From assembly GCA_035647615.1 (NCBI GenBank), contig DASRND010000036.1, positions 310,001 through 374,000 of the forward strand: a DNA stretch of 64,000 nt, in the 5' to 3' direction. Made by a program: the position numbers and the translations under genes. Of this stretch, positions 46,253-55,131 are shown piece after piece. This DNA comes from Bacteroidales bacterium (GTDB lineage: Bacteria; Bacteroidota; Bacteroidia; Bacteroidales; 4484-276). How positions within the stretch are numbered: position 1 is the first letter of the stretch; each line of letters starts with the position of its first letter. The notes under the pieces were generated by a model. The model made no database searches. It was not told the origin of the DNA and saw only the letters and a list, made by a program, of their open reading frames with translations.

Positions 46253-46984
46253 ATGAGTTTTAATGTAGACGTTTGTTTTACGCCTGCGGAGGCCGAACAC
46301 CTCACCATCAGCAACAACACTGCAATAGTGGTGGTGGATATTTTGCGTGCCACCACCGCGATGGTTTCTGCGCTCGAACATGGCGCCAGATCGGTGATTC
46401 CCGTTTTGTCGATAGAGAAAGCAATGGAGCTAAAAAAAATCGGTTTCCCGGTTGCTGCCGAGCGCGATGGTGTAATGCTAAGCTTTGCCAACTTTGGCAA
46501 CTCTGCCTTTGCCTTTCAAAAGGGAGAAGTGAAAAATCAAAAACTCGTTTTCACCACCACCAACGGCACCTTAGCCATCGAAACCGCCTGCCGCAAAAGC
46601 CAGACGGTTTTAGTAGGCGCTTTCTCCAATATCAGCGCACTTGCCCAACGGATCGCTAAGCAGGAGAGTGATGTGCTAATATTGTGCGCCGGCTGGAAAA
46701 ACACGTTTGGCCTCGAAGACACCATCTTTGCCGGCGCCTTCATCGAAAAGCTGCTGGAGCAAAAGGAATACAAAATTACCAACGACTCAGCCTACGCCGC
46801 CATCGACCTCTGGAACATCGCCAAAACCGACGTGATGCAATACATCGAAAAGGCCGCCCACCGTCAGCGCCTGCATGTGCTGGGTGTGGATGACGTGCTG
46901 GAGTTTTCCTTTCGTAACGATACTTCTGCTGTGGTGCCCATGATGCGCGATGGCGAATTGGTGGACGTAAACCAGAATTCGTAA
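46253..46984 (+). CDS. ComB-like 2-phosphosulfolactate phosphatase family protein
   Basis: 243 residues from ATG 46253; an upstream extension (to 46205) would read through the gcvT terminator and is rejected. Family motifs: VVVDILRATTAMVSALEHGA, LVFTTTNGTLAIETACR, LCAGWKNTFGLEDTIFAGAF. The family is named for a coenzyme M biosynthesis phosphatase of methanogens (Mg-dependent), but Bacteroidota do not make coenzyme M, so the substrate here is probably another small phosphate ester. It precedes mpl by 21 bases, perhaps in one transcript. Confidence 0.82.
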   Translation: MSFNVDVCFTPAEAEHLTISNNTAIVVVDILRATTAMVSALEHGARSVIPVLSIEKAMELKKIGFPVAAERDGVMLSFANFGNSAFAFQKGEVKNQKLVFTTTNGTLAIETACRKSQTVLVGAFSNISALAQRIAKQESDVLILCAGWKNTFGLEDTIFAGAFIEKLLEQKEYKITNDSAYAAIDLWNIAKTDVMQYIEKAAHRQRLHVLGVDDVLEFSFRNDTSAVVPMMRDGELVDVNQNS

Positions 46985-47005
46985 CAAAATTATTAACCCA
47001 TTTTT

Positions 47006-48391
47006 ATGTCGGATAATAAAAACCAACGGATACATTTCATCGCCATCGGTGGCGCAGTGATGCACAACATGGCCATTGCCCTTCACAACAAAGGGCACAG
47101 GGTAAGCGGCTCCGACGATGAGATTTTCGAACCCGCCCGATCCAATCTTGCCAGCCACGGATTATTGCCCAAAAAGCAAGGTTGGTTTGCCGAAAAAATT
47201 ACACACGACATCGATGCAGTGATTCTGGGCATGCACGCCAAAAAAGGCAATCCTGAGCTTGAAAAAGCCACCGCTTTGGAATTGAAAATTTATTCCTTTC
47301 CGGAATATCTCTACGAACATTCCAAACAAAAAACCCGTGTGGTCATCGCTGGAAGTCACGGCAAAACCACCATTACTTCTATGGTGATGCATGTGCTGCA
47401 ACACGTCGGTAAGGATTTCGATTATCTGGTAGGCGCCAAAGTAGAAGGTTTTGATGTGATGGTAAAACTCACCGACGCTCCAATCATGGTCATCGAAGGC
47501 GACGAATACCTCACCTCGCCCACCGATCCGCGTCCTAAGTTTTTGCATTACAAACCCAATATCACGCTGATAAGCGGCATTGCCTGGGATCATATCAACG
47601 TTTTCCCGGAGTACGAAGGCTATAAAAAACAGTTCGACCTCTTGATTGACGATACCGATCCCGGGGGAACCTTAATCTATTGCAAGGATGATAACGAACT
47701 TGCGGATGTGGTGGATGCAAGGAAAGCAGCTGTGCCGGCTACTACAGAGTCCTATCATCTTCCTGATTTTAAGATTGTGGATGGGAAAACCTACCTTACT
47801 CCCAAATGCCATTCGGAAATAGCCTTGGATGTTTTTGGAAACCATAACCTGCAAAACCTTGAAGGAGCCCGACTGATTTGTCAAAACCTGGGTGTAGATG
47901 CACACGATTTTTATAAGGCTATTTCAACCTTTAAAGGTGCGGCAAAGCGGCTCGAGAAAATAGGCGAATCGGATGGTTGTATCGTTTATAAAGATTTTGC
48001 CCATGCACCTTCCAAACTCAAAGCTACGGTACATGCCGTTCGGACACAATATCCCGATCACAGGCTAATTGCAGTGATGGAGCTGCACACCTTTAGCAGC
48101 CTCAGCCAAAGCTTTCTGCACCATTACCGGGGTAGTTTGCAGCCTGCAGATGTGGCCGTAGTATTTTACAGCAGTCATGCGCTGCACCTAAAAAAGTTGC
48201 CCGAGCTAAGTTCCGAAGCCGTGAAACAGGGTTTCTGCCAGGAGAACTTAAATGTATTGACTGATACTGATGAGCTGGCCGACTTCCTAAAAAAACAAAA
48301 CTACAATAAGACCGTGCTTTTGCTGATGAGCTCGGGGAATTTCGGCGGACTGCCACTCGAGGATATTGTAGCAGAAATATGCGCGGAATAA
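47006..48391 (+). CDS. mpl: Mpl-type UDP-N-acetylmuramate ligase (peptidoglycan recycling)
   Basis: 461 residues. Mur-ligase family: N-terminal Rossmann part (HFIAIGGAVMHNMAIAL), ATP loop GSHGKTTITSMV (near residues 113-124), central domain with VIEGDEYLTSPTDPRPKFLH, and C-terminal domain (KDFAHAPSKLKATVHAVR, MELHTFSSLSQSFL), ending LLLMSSGNFGGLPLEDIV. It attaches recycled tripeptide to UDP-MurNAc. The frame is intact and all ligase motifs are present. A decayed second copy of its last about 50 codons lies at 50014-50165, beyond the next gene, so the 3' part of this gene may have been replaced by recombination. Confidence 0.92.
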   Translation: MSDNKNQRIHFIAIGGAVMHNMAIALHNKGHRVSGSDDEIFEPARSNLASHGLLPKKQGWFAEKITHDIDAVILGMHAKKGNPELEKATALELKIYSFPEYLYEHSKQKTRVVIAGSHGKTTITSMVMHVLQHVGKDFDYLVGAKVEGFDVMVKLTDAPIMVIEGDEYLTSPTDPRPKFLHYKPNITLISGIAWDHINVFPEYEGYKKQFDLLIDDTDPGGTLIYCKDDNELADVVDARKAAVPATTESYHLPDFKIVDGKTYLTPKCHSEIALDVFGNHNLQNLEGARLICQNLGVDAHDFYKAISTFKGAAKRLEKIGESDGCIVYKDFAHAPSKLKATVHAVRTQYPDHRLIAVMELHTFSSLSQSFLHHYRGSLQPADVAVVFYSSHALHLKKLPELSSEAVKQGFCQENLNVLTDTDELADFLKKQNYNKTVLLLMSSGNFGGLPLEDIVAEICAE

Positions 48392-48413
48392 ATTATAAAT
48401 TTGCACTTTTATT

Positions 48414-50018
48414 ATGAAAGCAATAAAACAAGGCTGGAACAAGGCATTTTTTCTTTTGACACTCGGCTGTCTTTTAGTGTTGGTGCTGGCCATTTTTTCG
48501 GGCCCGCAACAAGGCTGGACTTATTTTTTCAATTCGGATGCGCTCTATCTACCCACACTTTACCATAGCTTATTTATTGATGGCCATAGCCTCAGCCTTT
48601 GGGCTTTAAACCCTTCGATACTATTTATTCCTGATGTGGTGGTGTTTTTCATCCTTCGCATTGTAAGCGGCGATGCAGTATGGTCGATGTTTTTATTTGG
48701 GATTGTGCAAAACTGGATTATCCTGTTTGGGATGGTTTTAATCTTCAAGCAAATTTTTAAAAAAGAACAATGGTTTTTGGCAACTTTCGCAGCTTTGATG
48801 GTGCTTCTGTACTTTTTGGATGCCGTGGTCGCAAACAGCTTTTGGTATGCTAATTTGACCTTGAGCAGTACGGTGCATTTTGGTGTTTTTACGATGACCA
48901 TCCTCACCATTGGCATGAGCCTGCTTTATTTAAATAAGCCAAAAACCAGCACATTGGTATTCCTCTTTGTGCTTTCCATACTCAGCATATTATCCGACCG
49001 GCTCTATATTCTCATGTATTCGATTCCGGTGGTAATCGTTACCTTGTTTATGGCCGTGAGGTATCGAAAACGGACAGCAATCCTCCTCCTGGCCTCGGCA
49101 TTGATTTCGCTTCTGCTGGGGATGTGGCTACTTGGTGTGATCGAAAGAACCTGGCTGCACGTCCTGCATCTACCCAAAATCACCAACTTCGACAAAATCG
49201 GGGAATCCTTTTTTATTTTGATGGACTTGATGAAGGAGCGTTTTTTGCGATGGATTGTTTTTTCGTTTATTATCATTGCGGCACTTACATCTTATATCCT
49301 GCAAGTATTTATTGCTATTAAGCTGATTGTGAAAAACCAATGCGATTCGCCCCTGGCCTTTTACCTCCTTTTCTCAATCATCTTTATTCCCGCCGTCTTC
49401 CTTATGCCTGTGTTTACGGGAACCTTTACCGGCCTGGCCACCATGCGGTACAACTTTGGCGCAATGTTTATGGTTATTCTTAATCTCGGATTTTTATTGG
49501 GCTATTTTCTGGAAAAGAAAGCGTACAAAACCCGACTTGTCTTTGGTGCCAAAGCCATTTCTGTTGTCCTGCTGCTAACAATGTTTACCATTGGGATTTC
49601 AAAAATATCCTCGGAGGGTCTGCATCGTTTTTTCAATTATTATCCTGACTTTGTGCGCGAGCTCGACGAAATTGCTGAGGAAGAAAATTTGCAATACGGG
49701 CTTGCCACGTTTTGGTATGCCAAGCCCATCACGGTTTTTTCGCGTCAGGGACTTAAAGTTTATCATGCTCACGACGGGCTTGTTCCTTATTTCCACGCTA
49801 CCTCGCTCCAAAATTATATCCACCCGGACCATGTTTTTAATTTTGCGGTAATGAGCACCATAAAGAATAAAGATGCCTGGAAAGAATTTTTAGATCCTGA
49901 GGCGGAAATTAAAATGGTGAGTAATGGCAAGACGGAGGTAATGATCTTGCCGCCCTTCAAATTTCGACGGACGTATGGCTATGATTCACGCCCCTACTTT
50001 ATTGATGCTCAGGATTGA
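48414..50018 (+). CDS. Polytopic membrane protein, possibly GT-C type glycosyltransferase
   Basis: 534 residues. About 10-12 predicted membrane helices in residues 10-410, then a soluble C-terminal part (about 415-534) with an FWYAKPITVFSRQ segment. A first loop after TM1 with NSDALYLPTLYHSLFIDGHS holds an acidic residue in the place where GT-C glycosyltransferases have their catalytic Asp, and WALNPSILFIPDVVVFF resembles such enzymes, but no firm family match can be given. The gene is richer in A/T runs than its neighbours. It lies between intact mpl and an mpl 3' remnant, so it probably arrived with a recombining segment. Start ATG 48414 is 23 bases after mpl. Confidence 0.6.
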   Translation: MKAIKQGWNKAFFLLTLGCLLVLVLAIFSGPQQGWTYFFNSDALYLPTLYHSLFIDGHSLSLWALNPSILFIPDVVVFFILRIVSGDAVWSMFLFGIVQNWIILFGMVLIFKQIFKKEQWFLATFAALMVLLYFLDAVVANSFWYANLTLSSTVHFGVFTMTILTIGMSLLYLNKPKTSTLVFLFVLSILSILSDRLYILMYSIPVVIVTLFMAVRYRKRTAILLLASALISLLLGMWLLGVIERTWLHVLHLPKITNFDKIGESFFILMDLMKERFLRWIVFSFIIIAALTSYILQVFIAIKLIVKNQCDSPLAFYLLFSIIFIPAVFLMPVFTGTFTGLATMRYNFGAMFMVILNLGFLLGYFLEKKAYKTRLVFGAKAISVVLLLTMFTIGISKISSEGLHRFFNYYPDFVRELDEIAEEENLQYGLATFWYAKPITVFSRQGLKVYHAHDGLVPYFHATSLQNYIHPDHVFNFAVMSTIKNKDAWKEFLDPEAEIKMVSNGKTEVMILPPFKFRRTYGYDSRPYFIDAQD

Positions 50019-50165
50019 AAAAACGCCTTGGAAAGAACAGTTGCAGGAATTTTTGCTTTCGCAAAATTATGCCAGCAGCAATCTTTTGACGATGAGCTCC
50101 GGCGTTTTGATGGGATAGATATGCACGCGATGGCTGACCGGATTATTGGTACTACAAGAAAATAA
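50014..50165 (+). pseudogene. Decayed 3' end of a second mpl copy
   Basis: The frame from 50014 reads KEQLQEFLLSQNYASSNLL then TMSSG; intact Mpl ends ELADFLKKQNYNKTVLLLMSSG. After MSSG the frame stops at 50116-50118, but the next frame continues RFDGIDMHAMADRIIGTTRK to a stop at 50163-50165, matching the Mpl end NFGGLPLEDIVAEIC and the FDGID form common in this family. So the fragment carries one frameshift near 50101-50105. It begins exactly at the end of the membrane-protein gene. The bases 50166-50278 hold nothing clear. Confidence 0.78.
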
Positions 50166-50278
50166 GCACATTATCAGAGGATTTTAAAATGCCATGTATT
50201 GATCGCCATTTTATAAAATATGGATTTTGTAAAGTGAAAGATAAGACCTTTGGCGCGACGAAACACGACTAACAATAG

Positions 50279-51181
50279 ATGATCATCCAACCCAAAATAA
50301 AAGGCTATGCCCTGGCTTTGATTGCTACTGTTTCGGTATCGACAGTTTACATTTTTAGCAAGGCCGCCCTTCAGGAGGTGACATTGCCACAGTTCGGAGT
50401 TTACTGGTTTGCCGGCGCATTACTCTGGAATACATTGTTCAAAATGCGATCGGCTGAACATCGGCGTTTTCATCGTATTCCTTTAAAATCATTTAAAATA
50501 CTTCTTATCCTTGGCGGAATAGAAATTCTTGCCACCTCCTCATTTTACGGAGCCATCGAAATAACCGAGAATCCTGCGATACCTTCTTTTCTGCGCAACA
50601 TGGAATATATTTTCGTAACCTTGTTCGGCGTTTTTTTCCTCAGAGAAAGGTTTTCAAGTGCTGAAGTTCTGGGAATTGTTCTCACGTTTACAGGCGCTTT
50701 CGTAATCAGCTTCCAGAAAGGCGCCCCGTTATCATCCTACTTTACAGGAACATCAGGGCTAATGCTTGCTACCACTCTGCTTTACGGCGCTCGCACTATC
50801 ATAGCCAAAAAGAACATCCAGGCCATTACTCCCACTATGCTGGCCATCAACAGAGCTATTTTTTTAGTTTTATTTTCGCTGCTGATTTTCAAAATCATGG
50901 GGCAAAGTTTTGTCATTCCAACCTCAGCATTGATAAACATAGCTCTTGGCTCGTTTTTCGGGCCATTTATCACTTCTATCTGCCAATACAGTTCGCTAAA
51001 ATACATCGAAGCCTCACGTGCAGCCATCATACAGAGCACAACAGCACTGTTTGTTCTGGTGGGAGCATATTTTATTTTTGGACGCTTCCCGGCTGAATAT
51101 CAACTTATCGGTGGTGCGCTCACTATTTCGGGGGCAATGCTGCTGGTGCTTGGGAAAAGGCTAAAGTGGAAGCGTCGTTGA
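50279..51181 (+). CDS. EamA/DMT-family transporter
   Basis: 300 residues with ten predicted membrane helices, in two EamA repeats (about 8-140 and 155-295). Conserved features: PQFGVYWFAGALLWNTLF, ENPAIPSFLRNMEYIFVTLF, EVLGIVLTFTGAFVISF, and the second-repeat IEASRAAIIQSTTALFVLVG. Exporter or importer of small metabolites; substrate not inferable. It ends 4 bases before the convergent DUF2851 gene, and there is no hairpin between them. Confidence 0.88.
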   Translation: MIIQPKIKGYALALIATVSVSTVYIFSKAALQEVTLPQFGVYWFAGALLWNTLFKMRSAEHRRFHRIPLKSFKILLILGGIEILATSSFYGAIEITENPAIPSFLRNMEYIFVTLFGVFFLRERFSSAEVLGIVLTFTGAFVISFQKGAPLSSYFTGTSGLMLATTLLYGARTIIAKKNIQAITPTMLAINRAIFLVLFSLLIFKIMGQSFVIPTSALINIALGSFFGPFITSICQYSSLKYIEASRAAIIQSTTALFVLVGAYFIFGRFPAEYQLIGGALTISGAMLLVLGKRLKWKRR

Positions 51182-51185
51182 TGCA

Positions 51186-52463
51186 TCACACTTCCTCACT
51201 GCGCAGCAGCTTACTCCCGATGCTGCATCGCAAACATTGACGGGTGCGACAATAATTGTTTTTAAGTTCGATGAGTGCCTGCGATTCAAAAGCATTGGCA
51301 GCCACCACGCCCAGTTCACCCCAATGGCTGATGATTTGATTTTTTTCGGCAGGCAGCGCCAGCAGCAAATCTATCGCCCGGTCGCGAAATTCAGCTTGAC
51401 CGGTATGGCCGGCATAGAAAAACAGAAACCGAACGATGGTATTCATCAGGATGTTGTCGGTGGCGCTGCGGCCCAGCGGCTTGGGTTTGGCGGCCACTTC
51501 TTTATCAAAATTATAATGCGTGTGCCAATATTCACTTGCCTCCACCGCAAAAAAGCCCCGAAGCTCATCCACTCCGGTTGTATCGATAAGTCGTGAAAAC
51601 ATGCTCTCGCTTTCGTGCACCAATGCAGCCAGTTGCGCAATGCGGATGGTAGGAAAGTTGACGGGCCGCAGCCGCAGAAATTTCCACAGATGCGTCTCCA
51701 TCGTTACCAGGTCATATTTTTTTTGTAAAAATTTATACTCGTGCAGCAGCGCCATCGGATATTCATCGTGATAATTGCTGCTGAGCAAACCTGAAGTTCC
51801 AAAAAGCATCGCTTCGATCTGAAACAACGAATTTTTGTGCTTTGCCAGAATATTAGCGGGAAGCAAACGCGCCAACATCCGGAAAGGCTGCTCATTCACT
51901 TTAAAGCCAAAGTTGCCGGCAAGCATCTGATAAAAAGTCTCGCTCAGGTTGTTTATGTTATGTGCAAGCAAAGTTTCCAGCTCATGATTTTTGCGCGCCA
52001 GCCGTTCTATCAGCAGCCGCTCCAGCCAGCTTTTCATGGTCAGTGGCCTGATACGGCCAATATCCGTCTGGCAGGGAATCCAGTGGTGGTTATTGATATA
52101 ATATTGATACCGGCGATAGACATCTTCGTTGATGAGGCCGCGCAACTCGAGCGTTGGCACAGGCATTCCGTTGCGGTCGTGGATGATGCGATCATCGTCG
52201 AAAACCACATGGAGGATAAGATTGGAAAAAGCTTCGTCGTTCTGGTGATTGTGCTGGTACCAATCGGCCGACTTCAGATGAATCTCGATATTGCCGGCCC
52301 ACACAGTATCATCGAGGCGTATGCGGGCATTGGCAAAATCAGGACCTGCGTCACTGTTGAGAATGCCGGGGTGAATCACCTCAAGCTGCTGTCCATCGGT
52401 GGTGCGCAAATCAGGATGATAAAGACGATATTGCCATACAAAATTCAGGAAACTTTCGTTCAT
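51186..52463 (-). CDS. DUF2851 family protein
   Basis: 425 residues, soluble. Matches DUF2851: NFVWQYRLYHPDLRTTDGQQ, then HPGILNSDAGPDFANARIRL and WAGNIEIHLKSADWYQHNH. The C-terminal part has a possible metal cluster (CRTRQCLRCSIGSKLL). Function unknown; common in Bacteroidota. Convergent with the EamA gene. Confidence 0.85.
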   Translation of the reverse strand: MNESFLNFVWQYRLYHPDLRTTDGQQLEVIHPGILNSDAGPDFANARIRLDDTVWAGNIEIHLKSADWYQHNHQNDEAFSNLILHVVFDDDRIIHDRNGMPVPTLELRGLINEDVYRRYQYYINNHHWIPCQTDIGRIRPLTMKSWLERLLIERLARKNHELETLLAHNINNLSETFYQMLAGNFGFKVNEQPFRMLARLLPANILAKHKNSLFQIEAMLFGTSGLLSSNYHDEYPMALLHEYKFLQKKYDLVTMETHLWKFLRLRPVNFPTIRIAQLAALVHESESMFSRLIDTTGVDELRGFFAVEASEYWHTHYNFDKEVAAKPKPLGRSATDNILMNTIVRFLFFYAGHTGQAEFRDRAIDLLLALPAEKNQIISHWGELGVVAANAFESQALIELKNNYCRTRQCLRCSIGSKLLRSEEV

Positions 52464-52542
52464 CTGCCATAGCTTTGACTACAAAACTAAAAAACATTTC
52501 ATAAAATCTGCATGGAAATATTTTTTAGTTGATAAAATATTC

Positions 52543-52550
52543 TAATTTTG
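52543..52550 (+). promoter_or_regulatory. -7 box of the coiled-coil/zapA unit
   Basis: TAATTTTG, 36 bases before ATG 52586. Confidence 0.5.
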
Positions 52551-52585
52551 TCAGGTTGTGATTTGATCAATTACAGAAGTGGATT

Positions 52586-52873
52586 ATGAAGGATTTGGTT
52601 GCGTTGGTAAGTGGCATTGAATTTAAAACCCGACAATTATCAAGTCAGCTTCGCAGCTACGAAAAGCAAATTGACACTTTACAAATCCACAACAAAAAAT
52701 TACTTGAAGAAAATAATGAACTAAAATTAAAAGTTAAACAATTAGAATACACTAATCAGATAATTAAAATTGCAAAGGCATTAGAAAGAAAAAAAGGATC
52801 GAAAGAAGCAAAGCAGCTCGTTAACGGGCTGTTGCGGGAAGTTGACAGATGCATCGGCCTGATGAATGATTAA
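52586..52873 (+). CDS. Small coiled-coil protein upstream of zapA
   Basis: 95 residues, mainly one long heptad-type helix (about 15-70; LRSYEKQIDTLQIHNKKLLE). No signal peptide. It lies 24 bases before zapA in the same direction, as in other Bacteroidota, and could be a division-associated coiled coil comparable to ZapB in role. Function not established. Confidence 0.7.
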   Translation: MKDLVALVSGIEFKTRQLSSQLRSYEKQIDTLQIHNKKLLEENNELKLKVKQLEYTNQIIKIAKALERKKGSKEAKQLVNGLLREVDRCIGLMND

Positions 52874-52897
52874 AACGCATTTTTATAATACTCTGTG

Positions 52898-53221
52898 ATG
52901 GATAAATTTTTTATAACCGTACGGGTAGCCGAGAGAGAATACCGGTTGCACATCGAAAGAAAGCATGAGGCGCTGGTGCGGGAAGTAGTAAAAAAAATCA
53001 ATGATGACCTCAGAAAATATGCAGAAAGCTACGAGTTTAAAGACACACAGGATTTGCTTGCCATGGTGGTGCTTCAAAACGCCATCGGCAACAAGCACAT
53101 GGATATCCAGTTGAACTTTCAACAGGATAAGCTGAGCGAGAAATTAGAAGAGATCGACAGAGTACTAACCGAACATTTGACCGACGAAATTCAACCAACG
53201 TTCTTTGAAAAACGCCGCTAA
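52898..53221 (+). CDS. zapA: Cell division protein ZapA
   Basis: 107 residues (ATG 52898 preferred; the GTG at 52895 adds one codon). The ZapA pattern FFITVRVAEREYRLHIERK at the N-terminus is followed by a helical dimerisation tail. Promotes FtsZ filament bundling at the division ring. The 6S-like RNA follows in the same direction, a linkage also known in gammaproteobacteria. Confidence 0.9.
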   Translation: MDKFFITVRVAEREYRLHIERKHEALVREVVKKINDDLRKYAESYEFKDTQDLLAMVVLQNAIGNKHMDIQLNFQQDKLSEKLEEIDRVLTEHLTDEIQPTFFEKRR

Positions 53222-53258
53222 AGCAGGGCAGAAAACCCTGACCGCGGTGGAATGATTT

Positions 53259-53458
53259 AACCCGCATTTGTTCCATATTTGTTTGTAAACTCAACATTTT
53301 ACACTCAAGGGAAAACGCAGGCAGTTAAAAGCAGGCCTCATTCCGCTTCGGCGGAAATCCGCCATCCGGCGGGTCAGTGGACGTTTGATGCTGCCGGTGA
53401 CCCTAATCTTTAAGAAAGGGGTTTACTAAACTCCACTGGAATACTTGCGGGTTTTTTT
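53259..53458 (+). ncRNA. ssrS: 6S-like RNA
   Basis: About 200 bases between zapA and rny. The ends pair: AACCCGCA (53259-53266) with TGCGGGTT (53446-53453); after a symmetric 4-base internal loop TTCC (53271-53274) pairs with GGAA (53438-53441); then GTAAAC (53285-53290) pairs with GTTTAC (53421-53426). A large unpaired middle and two small apical hairpins follow (TTCCGC-TTCG-GCGGAA at 53341-53356, CCGCC-ATCC-GGCGG at 53359-53372). A T-run ends it at 53452-53458. Length, long closing rod, and location after zapA fit 6S RNA, which binds the housekeeping RNA polymerase. Not proven by family model here. Confidence 0.72.
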
Positions 53459-53491
53459 CTTTTTCTGATGCCCTCACCTAAAACACGAAAA

Positions 53492-55039
53492 ATGATGGAT
53501 ACTTACTTGATTGCGATTTTCGTGGGGGTTCTAGGAATAGCCCTCGGAATAGTGCTTTCTTCCACAGTGCTGCGTAAGAAAGTGACAAAAAAAAGCCAGA
53601 TCCTGCTGCTCGATGCACAAGAGAAGGCTGAAATGATGAAGAAGGAGAAAATCCTTCAGGCCAAAGAGAAGTTTTTGGAACTCAAAACCGAGCACGAACA
53701 AGTTGTAAACGAACGCAACAACAACCTGCTCAAAAACGAAAACAGGCTTAAGCAAAAAGAAACCACAGCCACACAGAAACTTGAAGAACTCAACAAAAAA
53801 GAAAAAGAACTCGCCAACCTACGCAAAAATCTCACTTCACAGCTCGAAGTGATCAACGCAAAACAGGAAGAGCTCGACAAATTTGTAACCAAACAAGTAG
53901 CGCAACTTGAGGCTATTTCAGGCCTCACGGCCGAAGAAGCCAAAGCACAGATTATTGAAACACTCAAGGACGAAGCCAAAAGCCAAGCTATGGTTTACAT
54001 ACAGGACGTCCTCGACGAAGCCAAACTAACTGCCAACCAGAAAGCCCGCGAAATTATCGTAGAGACCATTCAGCGTACAGCGACAGAAAATGCTGTAGAA
54101 AATTCTGTTTCGGTTTTTAATATTGATAACGACGAAATCAAAGGCCGCATCATCGGTCGCGAAGGGCGCAACATCCGCACCCTGGAGGCGCTCACCGGCA
54201 TCGAGATCATCATCGACGACAGCCCCGACGCCATCCTCCTATCCGGCTTCGACCCGGTACGTCGCGAAATTGCACGCCTCTCACTGCACAAGCTCGTCAC
54301 CGACGGACGCATACACCCCGCACGCATCGAGGAAGTGGTGGGAAAAACGATCAAGCAAGTCGAACAGGAGATTATCGAAACCGGAAAACGTACCTGTATC
54401 GACCTGGGCATCCACAACATGAACCCCGAATTGGTGCGGCTGGTAGGAAAGATGAAATATCGTTCCTCTTACGGACAAAACCTACTGCAACACTCGCGCG
54501 AAGTAGCCAACCTTTGCGCAACTATGGCAGCCGAACTGGGGTTAAATCCCAAAAAAGCCAAACGTGCCGGACTGCTGCACGATATTGGAAAAGTGCCTGA
54601 TAATGAGTCGGAATTACCACACGCACTTTTGGGCATGAAGCTGGCCGAGAAATTCAAAGAAAACGATGAGGTTTGCAATGCCATCGGTTCACACCACGAA
54701 GAGGTAGAGATGACCACACTACTCGCGCCTATCGTGCAGGTTTGCGATGCAATATCCGGAGCACGCCCTGGCGCTCGCCGCGAAGTGGTGGAAGCTTACA
54801 TCCAGCGTCTCAAAAACCTCGAAGCCCTGGCACTCTCCTACCCTGGCGTAGTGAAGACGTATGCTATTCAAGCCGGCCGTGAGCTGCGCGTAATTGTAGG
54901 CGCCGAAGCCGTTTCGGACGAAGAAGCAAGATTGCTCTCGTACGACTTGTCGAAGAAAATCCAGGACGAAATGACGTATCCTGGACAAATTAAAATTACG
55001 GTGATCCGAGAAACACGCGCCATCAATTTCGCCCGATAA
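53492..55039 (+). CDS. rny: Ribonuclease Y
   Basis: 515 residues from ATG 53492 (ATG 53495 equally possible). N-terminal membrane helix (about 5-25), a long coiled coil (about 30-200; [20 protein letters not shown]), a KH domain with [20 protein letters not shown] (near 215-235), and an HD domain ([21 protein letters not shown] near 360). Endoribonuclease that starts mRNA decay at the membrane. A frame extension up to 53468 is possible but would begin just past the 6S-like RNA terminator. Confidence 0.96.
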   Translation: MMDTYLIAIFVGVLGIALGIVLSSTVLRKKVTKKSQILLLDAQEKAEMMKKEKILQAKEKFLELKTEHEQVVNERNNNLLKNENRLKQKETTATQKLEELNKKEKELANLRKNLTSQLEVINAKQEELDKFVTKQVAQLEAISGLTAEEAKAQIIETLKDEAKSQAMVYIQDVLDEAKLTANQKAREIIVETIQRTATENAVENSVSVFNIDNDEIKGRIIGREGRNIRTLEALTGIEIIIDDSPDAILLSGFDPVRREIARLSLHKLVTDGRIHPARIEEVVGKTIKQVEQEIIETGKRTCIDLGIHNMNPELVRLVGKMKYRSSYGQNLLQHSREVANLCATMAAELGLNPKKAKRAGLLHDIGKVPDNESELPHALLGMKLAEKFKENDEVCNAIGSHHEEVEMTTLLAPIVQVCDAISGARPGARREVVEAYIQRLKNLEALALSYPGVVKTYAIQAGRELRVIVGAEAVSDEEARLLSYDLSKKIQDEMTYPGQIKITVIRETRAINFAR

Positions 55040-55052
55040 GCCGACTACATTA

Positions 55053-55101
55053 GAAAATTCATGAACTTTTCTCTCAGAATACCGGAAGTTCATGAATTTT
55101 C
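55053..55101 (+). terminator. 16-bp perfect hairpin after rny
   Basis: GAAAATTCATGAACTT (55053-55068) and its complement (55086-55101) with a 17-base loop, then TTTGGG. Likely terminates rny, although the T-run is weak. Confidence 0.6.
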
Positions 55102-55131
55102 TTTGGGTCATTTCTCTCCACACCACATCCT

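Noticed and set aside
53341..53372. Two GC-rich hairpins as a terminator between zapA and rny
   Set aside because: No T-run follows them. They fit better as the apical hairpins of the 6S-like RNA, whose own T-run lies at 53452-53458.
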